A stretch of DNA of 64,000 nucleotides from Tumebacillus_A lipolyticus (GCF_042682745.1 NZ_JBHUIO010000002.1:806001-870000); one strand, 5' to 3'. Positions 50,959 to 60,162 are shown, counted from the stretch's first letter. Translations and numbers: made by a program. The notes: generated from the letters alone by a model not told the origin.

Positions 50959-50998
50959 AAAAAGCAAGCCACCTGTTCAAGACAGCTGAACAGGCGGC
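50959..50998 (-). terminator. Terminator after hemL
   Basis: Minus-strand GCCGCCTGTTCA / TGAACAGGTGGC hairpin with a 7-nt loop followed by TTGCTTTTT. Confidence 0.85.
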
Positions 50999-51008
50999 AT
51001 CGATTGCT

Positions 51009-52298
51009 CTACAATTGCTTCATCGACTGATAGGACGCTTCCAGCGTGCGGTCGATGTCTTCATCCGAGTGTACCAGCGACAGGAATCCTGCCTCCAGCT
51101 GCGACGGCGCCAAATAGACGCCGCGCTTGAGCATCTCGTGAAAATAGGTCGCGTATCTTTCAAGGTCGCACAGCTTGGCCGTGTCGTAGTCGACCACTTC
51201 ACGCTCCGAAAAGAACATGCCCATCATGCCGCCCACATAGGTGCCGGTCACAGGAATGCCCAGCTCTTTCCCGCTGGCGAGGAAGCCTTCGACAAGCCGT
51301 TTGCCCATCGCTTCCAGTCGGTCATACGCCCCCGGCTCGCCCAGCTTCTTCAAGGTGACATAGCCTGCGATCATCGCCAGCGGGTTGCCGGACAGCGTGC
51401 CCGCTTGATAGATCGGGCCTGCCGGTGCGATCAGCTCCATGATCTCTCGCTTCCCGCCGTATGCGCCGACCGGGAGGCCGCCGCCGATCACTTTGCCGAG
51501 CGTGGTCAGGTCAGGATCGATGTTGTATCGAGCCTGCACACCGCCATAGGCCGCCCGGAATCCGGTCATCACCTCATCGAAGATCAACAGCGATCCGTAC
51601 TGCTTGGTGATCGCCCGCACTTGCTCCAAATAGCCAGGCAATGGCAACACGCAACCCATGTTCCCCGCGATCGGCTCCAAGATCACCGCCGCGATGTCTT
51701 CGCCAAACTTTTCAAACGCCAGCTTCAAGCTGTCGATGTCGTTGTAGGGCACGGTCAGCGTGTTGGCTGCGATCGACTCGGGAACGCCCGGCGAATCGGG
51801 CAGCCCGAGCGTCGCAACGCCGGAGCCAGCCTTGATCAGCAGCGAATCGGCATGCCCGTGATAGCATCCCTCAAACTTGATGATCTTGTTTCGCTTCGTA
51901 TACCCGCGCGCCAACCGCAGCGCGGACATCGTCGCTTCGGTGCCCGAGTTGACCATCCGCACCACTTCGACAGACGGCATGATCGATGTGACCAGCTTGG
52001 CCATCTCCGTCTCCAGCTCGGTCGGTGCGCCAAACGAGGTGCCTTTCGCCGCCATCTCCTGCACGGCACCGATCACATCCGGATGCGCGTGGCCTAAGAT
52101 CAACGGCCCCCACGACAGGCAGTAGTCGATATACGCGTTGCCGTCGATGTCGTACATCTTCGAACCCTGACCGCGCTCGACAAACACCGGGTCGCCTTTT
52201 ACACCGCGAAACGCGCGCACCGGCGAGTTGACGCCACCTGGGATGATCTTTTTCGCTTCTGCGAATGCTGCTTTCGAACGTTCGTAGCCTTTATGCAT
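51009..52298 (-). CDS. hemL: Glutamate-1-semialdehyde 2,1-aminomutase
   Basis: PLP enzyme that makes 5-aminolevulinate from glutamate 1-semialdehyde, the second step of the C5 haem pathway. The 429 aa protein starts MHKGYERSKAAFAEAKKIIPGGVNSPVRAF, with the PLP sites MVNSGTEATMSALRLARGYT, LLIFDEVMTGFRAAYGG and GGGLPVGAYGGKREIM containing the Schiff-base Lys, and YQAGTLSGNPLAM. The ATG at 52298 has GGAGG 8 nt upstream. It is the last gene of the hem operon, 18 nt after hemB. Confidence 0.97.
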   Translation of the reverse strand: MHKGYERSKAAFAEAKKIIPGGVNSPVRAFRGVKGDPVFVERGQGSKMYDIDGNAYIDYCLSWGPLILGHAHPDVIGAVQEMAAKGTSFGAPTELETEMAKLVTSIMPSVEVVRMVNSGTEATMSALRLARGYTKRNKIIKFEGCYHGHADSLLIKAGSGVATLGLPDSPGVPESIAANTLTVPYNDIDSLKLAFEKFGEDIAAVILEPIAGNMGCVLPLPGYLEQVRAITKQYGSLLIFDEVMTGFRAAYGGVQARYNIDPDLTTLGKVIGGGLPVGAYGGKREIMELIAPAGPIYQAGTLSGNPLAMIAGYVTLKKLGEPGAYDRLEAMGKRLVEGFLASGKELGIPVTGTYVGGMMGMFFSEREVVDYDTAKLCDLERYATYFHEMLKRGVYLAPSQLEAGFLSLVHSDEDIDRTLEASYQSMKQL

Positions 52299-52316
52299 CA
52301 GAAACACCTCCGGTGA

Positions 52317-53300
52317 CTAGTAGCCTGCTTTCAGATAGCGCGCGATATCCTTCGAAAAATAGGTCAGGATCAGATCGGCACCTGCGCGTTTAAATCCGGT
52401 CATCGTCTCCATCACGACCGCTCGCTCGTCGATCCAGCCGTTTTGGGCGGCCGCTTTCACCATCGCATATTCGGCAGATACGTTGTAGGCGACGATCGGC
52501 AGGTCGTAGCGATCGCGCAGTTGGCGGATGATATCCATATAGGCGAGCGCCGGCTTGACCATCAGCATGTCGGCGCCTTCCATCACATCAGACTCCGCTT
52601 CGCGCATCGCCTCACGACCGTTTGCCGGGTCCATCTGGTAGGTCTTGCGATCGCCAAACGATGGTGCCGAATGAGCCGCATCGCGGAAGGGACCGTAAAA
52701 CGCCGAAGCGTATTTGACCGCATAGGAGAGCACCGGGATGTTTTGGTATCCGTTCTGATCGAGCGTATGTCTGATCGCTGCGATCCGCCCGTCCATCATG
52801 TCGGAAGGTGCGATCAGATCGGCGCCCGCCTGTGCGTGGGACAGCGCCGTCTTCGCCAGCAACTCCAAGGAAGGATCGTTGACGATCTCCCCGTTTTCGA
52901 CGATGCCGCAATGGCCTGCCGGGTTGTATTGGCAGAGGCAGACGTCTGTGGTGATCACCAGATCGGGGTTTTCCTCTTTGGCCGCACGGATCGCCTGTTG
53001 CACGATTCCTTCCTCCGCATATGCCTGCGAGGAGCAATCGTCTTTGTGATCGGGAATCCCAAACAGGATGATCGAAGGAATGCCGAGTTCCGACACCTCA
53101 TTCACTTCGCGGCGGAACTGGTCGAGCGAGAAGTGAAACACGCCCGGCATCGACGGGATCTCCCGCTTCACATCGTTCCCTTCCACGACGAAGAGCGGAT
53201 GGATCAGATCGTTGGTCGAAACATAGTTCTCGCGCACCATCGCGCGCATGCCTGCCGAATTGCGCAGTCGGCGATGTCGTTGAAATTCTAGCTGTTGCAT
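52317..53300 (-). CDS. hemB: Delta-aminolevulinic acid dehydratase (porphobilinogen synthase)
   Basis: Condenses two 5-aminolevulinate molecules to porphobilinogen. The 327 aa protein has the zinc-binding Cys cluster DVCLCQYNPAGHCG, the two active-site Lys in SYAVKYASAFYGPFRDA and ADMLMVKPALAY, and N-terminal RRLRNSAGMRAMVREN. The three-Cys site indicates a zinc-dependent enzyme. It follows hemD by 12 nt. Confidence 0.98.
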   Translation of the reverse strand: MQQLEFQRHRRLRNSAGMRAMVRENYVSTNDLIHPLFVVEGNDVKREIPSMPGVFHFSLDQFRREVNEVSELGIPSIILFGIPDHKDDCSSQAYAEEGIVQQAIRAAKEENPDLVITTDVCLCQYNPAGHCGIVENGEIVNDPSLELLAKTALSHAQAGADLIAPSDMMDGRIAAIRHTLDQNGYQNIPVLSYAVKYASAFYGPFRDAAHSAPSFGDRKTYQMDPANGREAMREAESDVMEGADMLMVKPALAYMDIIRQLRDRYDLPIVAYNVSAEYAMVKAAAQNGWIDERAVVMETMTGFKRAGADLILTYFSKDIARYLKAGY

Positions 53301-53312
53301 CTGTGGGTCCCC

Positions 53313-54110
53313 CTATCGCTTGGTGGTGAAATGTTGGACGAGCGTCTCGACCAACCCTTGAATCGTATATGTATCTGCCATCAGCTCGATCTGTAGGCCG
53401 TGCCCCTGCGCCGTCTCTTTCGTCACCGGCCCGATGGCAGCGAGCACGACGTCGCCGAGCAGCGTTTTGACGTCAGAGCCGGACAGCGCCGCCACAAAGT
53501 TGTTCACCGTCGAAGAGGAGGTGAACGTGACCGCATCGATCTCTCGCGCTGCCAAGCGAGCGATCAGCTCGCTCGCCTCCCCGACGACCGGAAGCGTCCG
53601 ATACGCATCGACATCTGTCACCAGACATCCTCGTTCCCGCAGCGCATCGGGCAACAGCTTGCGCGCGATGTTTGAGCGTGGGAGCAACACCTGCTGCCCC
53701 GGCGCCACCTGATCTCCCAGCGAGCGAAGCAGCCCTTCCGCAACATACTCCTCGGCGGTGACCGCCACCGTCACACCCTGTCGCTCCAGCGCAGCTTGCG
53801 TCTTGCTTCCGACCGCTGCGAACTTCGCGCGCAGGCCTGCTGGCAGAGTGCCGATCAACTGCTCGATCCGCGCAAAGAACATCTCGACGCCTGTGACGCT
53901 GGTCAGGATGATCCAGTCGTAGTCGGCAAGCTGTGCAATCGCTCGATCGAGCGGCTGAAGATCGGACGGAAAGTCGGTGCGAATGACCGGAAACTCAAAC
54001 GGCACTCCTCCGAGCGCTTCGATCTGGCGACAGAGCTCGCTCGCCTGACTGCGGGAGCGGGTGACGACGATTCGCTTGCCCTGAAGCGGCTTTTGCTCGA
54101 CCTCTGTCAC
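53313..54110 (-). CDS. hemD: Uroporphyrinogen-III synthase
   Basis: Cyclises hydroxymethylbilane to uroporphyrinogen III with ring D inversion. The 265 aa, two-domain protein belongs to a poorly conserved family. Recognisable parts are KRIVVTRSRSQASELCRQIEALGG at the N-terminus, DWIILTSVTGVEMFFARI, FAAVGSKTQAALERQGV and AVTFTSSSTVNNFVAAL with VLAAIGPVTKETAQGHGL. The start is a GTG overlapping the hemC stop (GTGA). Position between hemC and hemB confirms the call. Confidence 0.93.
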   Translation of the reverse strand: MTEVEQKPLQGKRIVVTRSRSQASELCRQIEALGGVPFEFPVIRTDFPSDLQPLDRAIAQLADYDWIILTSVTGVEMFFARIEQLIGTLPAGLRAKFAAVGSKTQAALERQGVTVAVTAEEYVAEGLLRSLGDQVAPGQQVLLPRSNIARKLLPDALRERGCLVTDVDAYRTLPVVGEASELIARLAAREIDAVTFTSSSTVNNFVAALSGSDVKTLLGDVVLAAIGPVTKETAQGHGLQIELMADTYTIQGLVETLVQHFTTKR

Positions 54111-55033
54111 TGATTGATCTCCTCGCGCACCTTCTCCAAGATCTCGCCTGCGCCCTTCTCGATCAGCCTTTCTGCTACCGCCTGTCCAAGCGCGACCGGA
54201 TCGGTGCCGGTCGCCGTCTCTTTGAGCAGGGTGAGCCCGTCAGCAGAGCCGACGATCCCCGTCAGCTTCAGCTCTCCATCGACCGTCTCCGCATAGGCGC
54301 CGATCGGAATCTGACAGCCGCCGTTGAGCTGCCCGAGCACCGTGCGCTCCGCGGTCACGATGCGGCGCGTCTGCTCATTGTCAAGAACGGAGAGGATCTC
54401 CCGAATCTCCTGATCATCAGATCGGCACTGAATCGCCAGCGCCCCTTGGCCGACCGCCGGAATGCACAGCTCAGGCGCCAAGCGCTCTGAGATCTTGTCC
54501 GCCCAGCCCATCCGCTCAAGGCCGGCCGCAGCCAAGACGATCGCATCGAGCTCCAGCTCCTCCAGCTTGGCGAGGCGGGTGTTGATGTTCCCGCGCACCG
54601 AGACGATCTTGATGTCCGGACGCGCATGGCACAGCTGTGCAGCACGGCGCAAAGAGGAGGTCCCCACCTTCGCACCGATCGGCAAATCGGAAAAAGTCCC
54701 GCCGTTTCGAGTGATCACCACATCGCGCGGGTCTTCGCGCTCGGTGATCGCCGCCAGCATCAGACCGTCTGGCATCTCTGTGGGCATATCCTTTAAGGAG
54801 TGCACCGCAAAATCGATCTGTTTGTCGTACATCGCCTGCTCGATCTCTTTGATAAACAATCCCTTCCCGCCGACCTTCGACAAGGTGACATCCAGGATGC
54901 GATCACCTTTGGTGACGATCTTTTCCATGCCGACCTCAAGCCCTGGATGGTGCTCTTTCAGCCTTTCGATCACCCACTCGGTCTGTGTTAGCGCCAACGG
55001 ACTTTTTCGGGTCCCCACTACGATTCGCTTCAT
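54107..55033 (-). CDS. hemC: Porphobilinogen deaminase (hydroxymethylbilane synthase)
   Basis: Polymerises four porphobilinogens on a dipyrromethane cofactor. The 308 aa protein has RIVVGTRKSPLALTQTEWVI, the AVHSLKDMPTE motif, GTSSLRRAAQL, VRGNINTRLAKLEE and the cofactor-attachment Cys240 in LNGGCQIPIGAYA. The start overlaps the end of the precorrin-2 dehydrogenase gene by 4 nt (ATGA), showing coupled translation. Confidence 0.98.
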   Translation of the reverse strand: MKRIVVGTRKSPLALTQTEWVIERLKEHHPGLEVGMEKIVTKGDRILDVTLSKVGGKGLFIKEIEQAMYDKQIDFAVHSLKDMPTEMPDGLMLAAITEREDPRDVVITRNGGTFSDLPIGAKVGTSSLRRAAQLCHARPDIKIVSVRGNINTRLAKLEELELDAIVLAAAGLERMGWADKISERLAPELCIPAVGQGALAIQCRSDDQEIREILSVLDNEQTRRIVTAERTVLGQLNGGCQIPIGAYAETVDGELKLTGIVGSADGLTLLKETATGTDPVALGQAVAERLIEKGAGEILEKVREEINQ

Positions 55034-55662
55034 TCTTCAAGTCCCTCCAATATGCGTTCCAACAACTGTTCCGCATCTTCATGCTCGCCTTGACGCATCA
55101 TCGACAGCAGTTCAGAATTGACCAATTTTCTCAGCAGCAAAGTCCTTCGCTCCACCTCGGGCACTTCGGCCAACAGGCGTTTGCGCACCTCGGCGACCTT
55201 GTCCAAAAACAGCTCGATCTCCGGTCCGAGAAACGACTCCAGCTCCTCGCGCAGCTTTTTTGCCACGACGGGCGCCGCCCCTGAGGTGGAGATCGCGACC
55301 GACAGCGCACCTCGCCTGATCACAGCAGGGACGGTAAAGTTGCCGAGTGCCTGATCGTTGACCACATTGACCAAGCGGCCATTCGCCTCGCCTTCTTCAT
55401 AGACCTGTCGATTGACCTCGACCGAATCGGTCGCTGCGATGATCAGTGAAAAGGGGGTGGCGTCGCCCGACTGAAACGGACGTGCCTCCCACCTTATTGT
55501 ACCATCTTCCGCCCGCTTTACGATGAAATCGGTTCCTTGCGGCGCGATCACCGTCACATCTGCACCGCACTCAAGCAGGCTGATCACTTTGCGCTCCGCA
55601 ACCGGCCCCCCGCCGACGACAAGGCAGCTGCGCCCCTTCAGCCGTAAAAATGCTCCGTACAT
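55030..55662 (-). CDS. Precorrin-2 dehydrogenase (sirohaem synthase N-terminal type)
   Basis: NAD-dependent oxidation of precorrin-2 to sirohydrochlorin, and possibly iron insertion, on the sirohaem branch. About 210 aa, with the Rossmann motif LVVGGGPVAERKVISLLECGADVTVIAP, ATDSVEVNRQVYEE and the GALSVAISTSGAAPVVAKKLREELE segment. It lacks a fused CysG-type methyltransferase domain. The ATG at 55662 has AAAGG 7 nt upstream and matches the family N-terminus; an ATG at 55677 is the alternative. The gene lies inside the haem operon, linking the two tetrapyrrole branches. Confidence 0.9.
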   Translation of the reverse strand: MYGAFLRLKGRSCLVVGGGPVAERKVISLLECGADVTVIAPQGTDFIVKRAEDGTIRWEARPFQSGDATPFSLIIAATDSVEVNRQVYEEGEANGRLVNVVNDQALGNFTVPAVIRRGALSVAISTSGAAPVVAKKLREELESFLGPEIELFLDKVAEVRKRLLAEVPEVERRTLLLRKLVNSELLSMMRQGEHEDAEQLLERILEGLEE

Positions 55663-55683
55663 CCGCTCGCCTTTCATGCTGAC

Positions 55684-56502
55684 CTACCAGTTGTGGAACC
55701 CAGAGAAATAGGTCCCGACAAACAGATGGTTGATGATCAACAGCCCAAAAGACGCGACGTTCCACCAAGCGAGCTTTCTTCCTGACCAGTCGCTCGCCCG
55801 GCGCAGATAGAGCCAGACGACGTAAAACCCGAGCACCAGCACCGAGACGACCGGCTTGGCGTCGAGGATCAGGATGACGCCATATTGCTTGTAATACCAG
55901 TTGACGCCGAGGATCATCGCAAGCAAGAGCAAGGGGAAGCCGACCATGATCAGGCGATAGGTAAACGCGTCGAGCTTGTCGAGCGCAGGCATCCGGCGAA
56001 ACATGTTGTTCCAACGCTTCTCCTTGAGCATCTTCGATTGGATCAGGTACATGATCGAAAAGATGAAGGAGATCGAGAAGGCCGCATAGCTCAAGAAGGC
56101 GAGCGTGATATGCAGCACGAGCAGATCTCCCTGCAGATTCTCCCCCACCTTGGCCGCCCCTTCACCTGCAAACAGGTGAAAGACGACGATCGTAAACCCG
56201 ATCACGTTGGTAAAAAAAGCGAATAGATCGATCTTATAGAAAAAGTTAATCACCAATGAAAATGAGATCAATAACCAAGAGAAAAATAGGGTGGTCTCAA
56301 AAGGTGTCACCAGCGGTACATAGCCGACCTCCACCATGCGCGTGAAGAAAAAAGAGGTCTGCAAGCCCCACACGACGGCGAGCAAACCGAACGCAACTCG
56401 ATTGAGCGTCCTGCGGTGGGCAAGGAAATCGAGAAAATACAACACGACAACAGCCGCATAGAGAAAGACCATAAAGTCGTACATCAACAGACTTCTCGTC
56501 AC
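55684..56502 (-). CDS. hemX: HemX / CcsA-like cytochrome assembly family membrane protein
   Basis: Membrane protein of 272 aa with eight predicted helices. In Bacillus, HemX lowers glutamyl-tRNA reductase levels, while the fold is related to CcsA/ResC haem-handling proteins. Features include MYDFMVFLYAAVVVLYFLDFLAHRR, the PLVTPFETTLFFSWLLI segment, VVFHLFAGEG, and HITLAFLSYAAFSISFIFSIMYL with the conserved His. A GTG at 56502 lies 8 nt after AAGGAGG; the upstream GTG overlaps that site. It lies between hemA and the sirohaem gene. Confidence 0.9.
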   Translation of the reverse strand: MTRSLLMYDFMVFLYAAVVVLYFLDFLAHRRTLNRVAFGLLAVVWGLQTSFFFTRMVEVGYVPLVTPFETTLFFSWLLISFSLVINFFYKIDLFAFFTNVIGFTIVVFHLFAGEGAAKVGENLQGDLLVLHITLAFLSYAAFSISFIFSIMYLIQSKMLKEKRWNNMFRRMPALDKLDAFTYRLIMVGFPLLLLAMILGVNWYYKQYGVILILDAKPVVSVLVLGFYVVWLYLRRASDWSGRKLAWWNVASFGLLIINHLFVGTYFSGFHNW

Positions 56503-56538
56503 GATGAACACCTCCTTCTTAGCAAGCTACCTCGCTGA

Positions 56539-57948
56539 TCACGATCCTGATCGAGTGAGCAGAATGCGCGAGGCTCCCACCGCTGCTTCTTCCTGTCGAG
56601 TCTGTTCGATCTGCCTGGCAGCAGATGCGATCACCGCCGTCATCTGGCGCACTTCTGTCTGCACCCGCTCAGGCTCCTGCTGCTCCTCTTCCAAGCCGAA
56701 GATGCGCGAGAACGCTTCCAGATACAGATCGGCCTCTTGCTCTCCCGCCATCTCCTTGACCTGCTTGATCGGCTCGTGGATCAGCTGGTTGATCATCGCA
56801 TTGGTCAACTTATTGACCGTGTGCAGCTCTTTCTCGGAGAGGTTGGGCACTTTGTTGACCAAGCTTTGCATCAGGCTGGACTGCGCTTCCATCGCCTTCT
56901 CCCGCAGCTTTTGAATCAGCGGAATCGCCTCTTGCTGGTTCAGCCACATCTTGAAAGCGCCAAGCTCTTCCCCGATGATCACGCCGACCTTTTCCGCCTC
57001 CTTCTGCCGCTCTTGGAGATTGACTGCGATCACGCCTTCCAGATCGTCAATATCGTAGAGAAACACGTTGTCAAGCTTGCCCATCTCCGGGTCGAGGTCG
57101 CGCGGAACGGCGATGTCGATCAGGAACAGCGGGCGATGGCGCCTTTGCTTCATCGTCGCCTGCACATGCTCTTTGGTCACCACATATCCTTCGGCGCCTG
57201 TGGAGGAGACGACGATGTCCGCTTCCTTCAAAGCGAGATCGAGAGAATTGAGATCGAGCGCCTTGCCCTCGAACTTGTCTGCCAGCTCCTTCGCTCGTTC
57301 GTAGGTGCGGTTGACGACGAGCACGCGGGTCGCCCCGTTTGCGTTCAGGTGTTTCGCCGTCAGCTCGCTCATCTTCCCAGCCCCGATCAGCAGGACCGTC
57401 TTCTGATCGAGCGATTCGAATATTTTCTTCGCCAGCTCCACCGCCGCGTACGACACGGAGACGGCGTTCTCACCGATCTTCGTCTCCGCATGCGCTCGCT
57501 TCGCCACCGTGACGGCGCGACGAAACAGATTGTTAAAGATCGGACCGGTCGCTTGCGCACCTTGGGCAAACAAAAACGCTTGGCGAACTTGTCCCAAAAT
57601 TTGTGTCTCGCCAAGCACCATCGAGTCGAGCCCGGATGCCACTCTGAACAGATGGCGAACCGCCTCTCCTTCGCCAAACTGATACAGGTGGGGCAAGAAC
57701 ATCTGGCGCGACACGCCGGACATCTTGCTCAGAAATGTGAATATCTCATCCTGCCCGACCACCCGTTCTTCAACCACAGCATAGATTTCGGTGCGGTTGC
57801 ACGTTGAGACCAGCACAACTTCGGAAATTCTTCCGCTGCGCTTCAAGCCTTCGATCGCTTCCCCGAGATCACCAGCCGGGAGGGCGAATCGCTCGCGTAT
57901 CTCAACAGGAGCCGACCGATAGTTCAGCCCCACGACCATGATGTACAT
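56539..57948 (-). CDS. hemA: Glutamyl-tRNA reductase
   Basis: NADPH-dependent reduction of Glu-tRNA to glutamate 1-semialdehyde, the committed haem step. The 469 aa protein begins MYIMVVGLNYRSAPVEIRERF and has catalytic Cys50 in VSTCNRTEIYAV. SGLDSMVLGETQILGQVRQAF precedes the NADPH-binding LLIGAGKMSELTAKHL, and the protein ends with a C-terminal dimerisation helix. It is the first gene of the hem operon. A promoter with an extended -10 lies about 70 nt upstream. Confidence 0.98.
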   Translation of the reverse strand: MYIMVVGLNYRSAPVEIRERFALPAGDLGEAIEGLKRSGRISEVVLVSTCNRTEIYAVVEERVVGQDEIFTFLSKMSGVSRQMFLPHLYQFGEGEAVRHLFRVASGLDSMVLGETQILGQVRQAFLFAQGAQATGPIFNNLFRRAVTVAKRAHAETKIGENAVSVSYAAVELAKKIFESLDQKTVLLIGAGKMSELTAKHLNANGATRVLVVNRTYERAKELADKFEGKALDLNSLDLALKEADIVVSSTGAEGYVVTKEHVQATMKQRRHRPLFLIDIAVPRDLDPEMGKLDNVFLYDIDDLEGVIAVNLQERQKEAEKVGVIIGEELGAFKMWLNQQEAIPLIQKLREKAMEAQSSLMQSLVNKVPNLSEKELHTVNKLTNAMINQLIHEPIKQVKEMAGEQEADLYLEAFSRIFGLEEEQQEPERVQTEVRQMTAVIASAARQIEQTRQEEAAVGASRILLTRSGS

Positions 57949-58024
57949 TCTCTCTCACTCCCTCATCTATCTCAAAAGCCGCATGCTTCGTACATTTGAG
58001 CCCCGTCCCATAATAAACATCCTC

Positions 58025-58033
58025 ATTATATCA
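58025..58033 (-). promoter_or_regulatory. hemA operon promoter (extended -10)
   Basis: Minus-strand TGATATAAT is a consensus -10 TATAAT (58025-58030) with the TGn extension; no clear -35 lies 17 nt upstream, as expected for extended -10 promoters. The rest of the 229 nt gap to the plus-strand lipoprotein gene shows nothing else I can support. Confidence 0.6.
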
Positions 58034-58177
58034 CAGCTCTTCGCGAACTCGCGGAGGAAATATGACATCTTTTTGTCCCTTTCAACATCCTTCGCGCGAT
58101 CGCCAAGACAGACACCTGTGCACCCGCCCAATCATAGACTGTCTATCAACTTCAACGCAGATGGAGGTATTCATTTG

Positions 58178-59191
58178 ATGAGACGTTCGATTCAGATGGT
58201 GGCGCTCTCCACGATTGCCGCCTTGTTTGCACTGACCGCCTGCGCCCCGAGCGACAACAGCGCGAGCGAAGAGAAGTTGACACAGGTGCGCGTGTCAGAA
58301 GTCATCCGCTCGATCTTTTATGCGCCGCAATATGTGGCGATCGAGCAGGGATATTTCAAAAGCGAAGGCCTCGACATCCAGCTGGACACCGCTTGGGGTG
58401 GCGACAAAGCGATGACGCGGCTGTTGGCCGATCAGGCGGACATCGCCCTGATCGGTGCGGAGACGACCGTCTATGTGGGCCAGCAAGGCGCGTCCGACAA
58501 GGTGGTCAACTTCGCACAGGTCACGCAGCGCGATGGCTCCTTTCTCGTCGCTCGCAACAAGATCGACAACTGGGATTGGTCGATGCTCAAAGGGAAATCG
58601 CTGGTCGGGTCGCGCAAAGGCTCGATGCCCGAGATGGTGTCAGAATACGTGCTGAAGCAAAATGGGGTCACGCCTTTTTCCGATGTGAACATCATTCAAA
58701 ACATCACGTTTGACAACCAAGCGACCGCCTTCGCCTCCGGAACGGGCGATTTTTTGCAAGCGTTCGAGCCGAGCGGTGCGATCTTGGAACAGGCAGGGCA
58801 GGGGTATGTGGTCGCCTCTTTCGGGCAGGACTCTGGAAAGCTGCCCTATACGGTGTTCATGGCTAAAGCCAGCACGATCAAGTCTGAGCCTACAACCATC
58901 CAGAAATTCACAAATGCGGTGCAAAAGGCACAAAACTTTATCCATTCATCAACTCCCGAAGAGGTGGCAAAAGTGATCCAGCCCTATTTTGAGGGAGTGG
59001 AATCGAAAGTCCTCACCGCGGTGATCAAACGCTATCAGGATGGTGATGCTTGGGCGAAAGATGCGGTGATCGACCAGGAGGAGTTCAGCAACATGTTGGC
59101 GATCATGAAAGAGGCGGGCGAACTGAATGCGGATGTGAGCTATCAGGATCTGGTCAACACCGAATTTGCAGAAAAGGCGAAGCGGCAGTGA
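58178..59191 (+). CDS. ABC importer substrate-binding lipoprotein (NMT1/ThiY/SsuA-like)
   Basis: Receptor of an ABC importer, 337 aa from the ATG at 58178 (GGAGG 10 nt upstream; TTG at 58175 is the alternative). Lipobox LTAC with Cys22. The NMT1/THI5-like fold is indicated by SIFYAPQYVAIEQGYFKSEGLDI, the RLLADQADIALIGAETTVY segment and KSLVGSRKGSMPEM. Relatives bind nitrate, sulfonates, taurine or pyrimidine thiamine precursors, and I see no feature that selects one. There is no thiamine riboswitch upstream. ATPase and permease genes follow in the same orientation. Confidence 0.85.
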   Translation: MRRSIQMVALSTIAALFALTACAPSDNSASEEKLTQVRVSEVIRSIFYAPQYVAIEQGYFKSEGLDIQLDTAWGGDKAMTRLLADQADIALIGAETTVYVGQQGASDKVVNFAQVTQRDGSFLVARNKIDNWDWSMLKGKSLVGSRKGSMPEMVSEYVLKQNGVTPFSDVNIIQNITFDNQATAFASGTGDFLQAFEPSGAILEQAGQGYVVASFGQDSGKLPYTVFMAKASTIKSEPTTIQKFTNAVQKAQNFIHSSTPEEVAKVIQPYFEGVESKVLTAVIKRYQDGDAWAKDAVIDQEEFSNMLAIMKEAGELNADVSYQDLVNTEFAEKAKRQ

Positions 59192-59284
59192 AGCTCGATC
59201 GGCCGCGCTCCACCTGTGTGAGCAGGAGCTGATGAGCGAGTATCGAGTTCGATCGCCCAGCACAGAGCCGTATCTCATAAAAAA

Positions 59285-59310
59285 GAGCCTCTTCAGCTTC
59301 GAAGAGGCTA
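59285..59310 (-). terminator. Minus-oriented terminator-like hairpin inside the ABC importer operon
   Basis: AGCCTCTTC / GAAGAGGCT stem at about 59287-59309. Only on the minus strand is it followed by a T-run (CTTTTTTATG). On the plus strand it is a bare hairpin between the lipoprotein and ATPase genes. Confidence 0.6.
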
Positions 59311-59397
59311 TCAAGAAAAGGAGAGGAGAAATATGGGTTTCCTCCCTATCTTCTCCGTTTGCGCACCGTTTATACATCATCGGAGGTGAAAATCGAA

Positions 59398-60162
59398 GTG
59401 GTCGCCATCTCGCTTGAACAGATTTCTCACAAGTATTTGACCGACTCTGGTGAAACGACGGCGCTTACAGACATCTCTTTCACGATCGAACAAGGGGAGT
59501 TTGTCGGGCTCGTCGGCCCCAGCGGGTGTGGCAAAAGCACGATTCTCTCGCTGATCGCTGGGCTGCTCTTCCCTTCTGCTGGCAAGGTCACCCTCTTCGG
59601 TGAAGCGGTCGTGCGCCCCACCCATCAGCTCGGGTACATGTTTCAACAAGATTATCTGCTGCCTTGGCGAACGATCGAGCAGAACGTTTTGCTCGGCCTT
59701 GAGATCACCGGCAGGCTGAGCCAAGCGAAGCGCGAGCGGGCGCTTCGCTTGCTCGACGAGATGGGCCTGCTGGGGACTGCCGATCGGTATCCCCATCAGC
59801 TCTCCGGTGGAATGCGCCAGCGCGCAGCACTCGTGCGCACGTTGGCGTCAGAACCGCAGGTCGTCCTGCTCGATGAACCTTTCTCGGCGCTCGATTACCA
59901 GATCAAGCTCCAGTTGGAGGCGCTGATCGCCCAAACGCTCAGCTCGCATCGACTGACCGGATTGCTCGTCACGCACGACCTCGGCGAAGCGATCGCGATG
60001 TGCGATCGAATCATCGTGATGGCCGGAAGACCGGGGCGCATCCTGCGCATCCTGCGCGTGCCCGACACCATTCGCGCGCTCTCGCCGCTGGAAGCGCGCG
60101 AATCTGCCGAATTTCATGGACTTTTCCGCCAAGTCTGGAGGGACTTTCAGGATGAAGCATAA
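59398..60162 (+). CDS. ABC importer ATP-binding protein (SsuB/TauB/ThiZ-like)
   Basis: ATPase of the importer, 254 aa. Walker A GPSGCGKST, Q-loop GYMFQQDYLLPWRTIEQNV (the LLPWRT form is typical of nitrate, sulfonate and taurine systems), signature LSGGMRQRAALVRTL, Walker B VVLLDEPFSALD and H-loop LLVTHDLGEA. A GTG at 59398 is chosen, 11 nt after GGAGG. The last 11 nt overlap the permease start. The 206 nt gap from the lipoprotein gene contains a hairpin. Confidence 0.9.
   Translation: MVAISLEQISHKYLTDSGETTALTDISFTIEQGEFVGLVGPSGCGKSTILSLIAGLLFPSAGKVTLFGEAVVRPTHQLGYMFQQDYLLPWRTIEQNVLLGLEITGRLSQAKRERALRLLDEMGLLGTADRYPHQLSGGMRQRAALVRTLASEPQVVLLDEPFSALDYQIKLQLEALIAQTLSSHRLTGLLVTHDLGEAIAMCDRIIVMAGRPGRILRILRVPDTIRALSPLEARESAEFHGLFRQVWRDFQDEA

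Noticed and set aside
58034..58177. A possible thiamine riboswitch before the ThiY-like lipoprotein gene
   Set aside because: No conserved thiamine aptamer segment is present on the plus strand, so a thiamine-precursor role is not supported.
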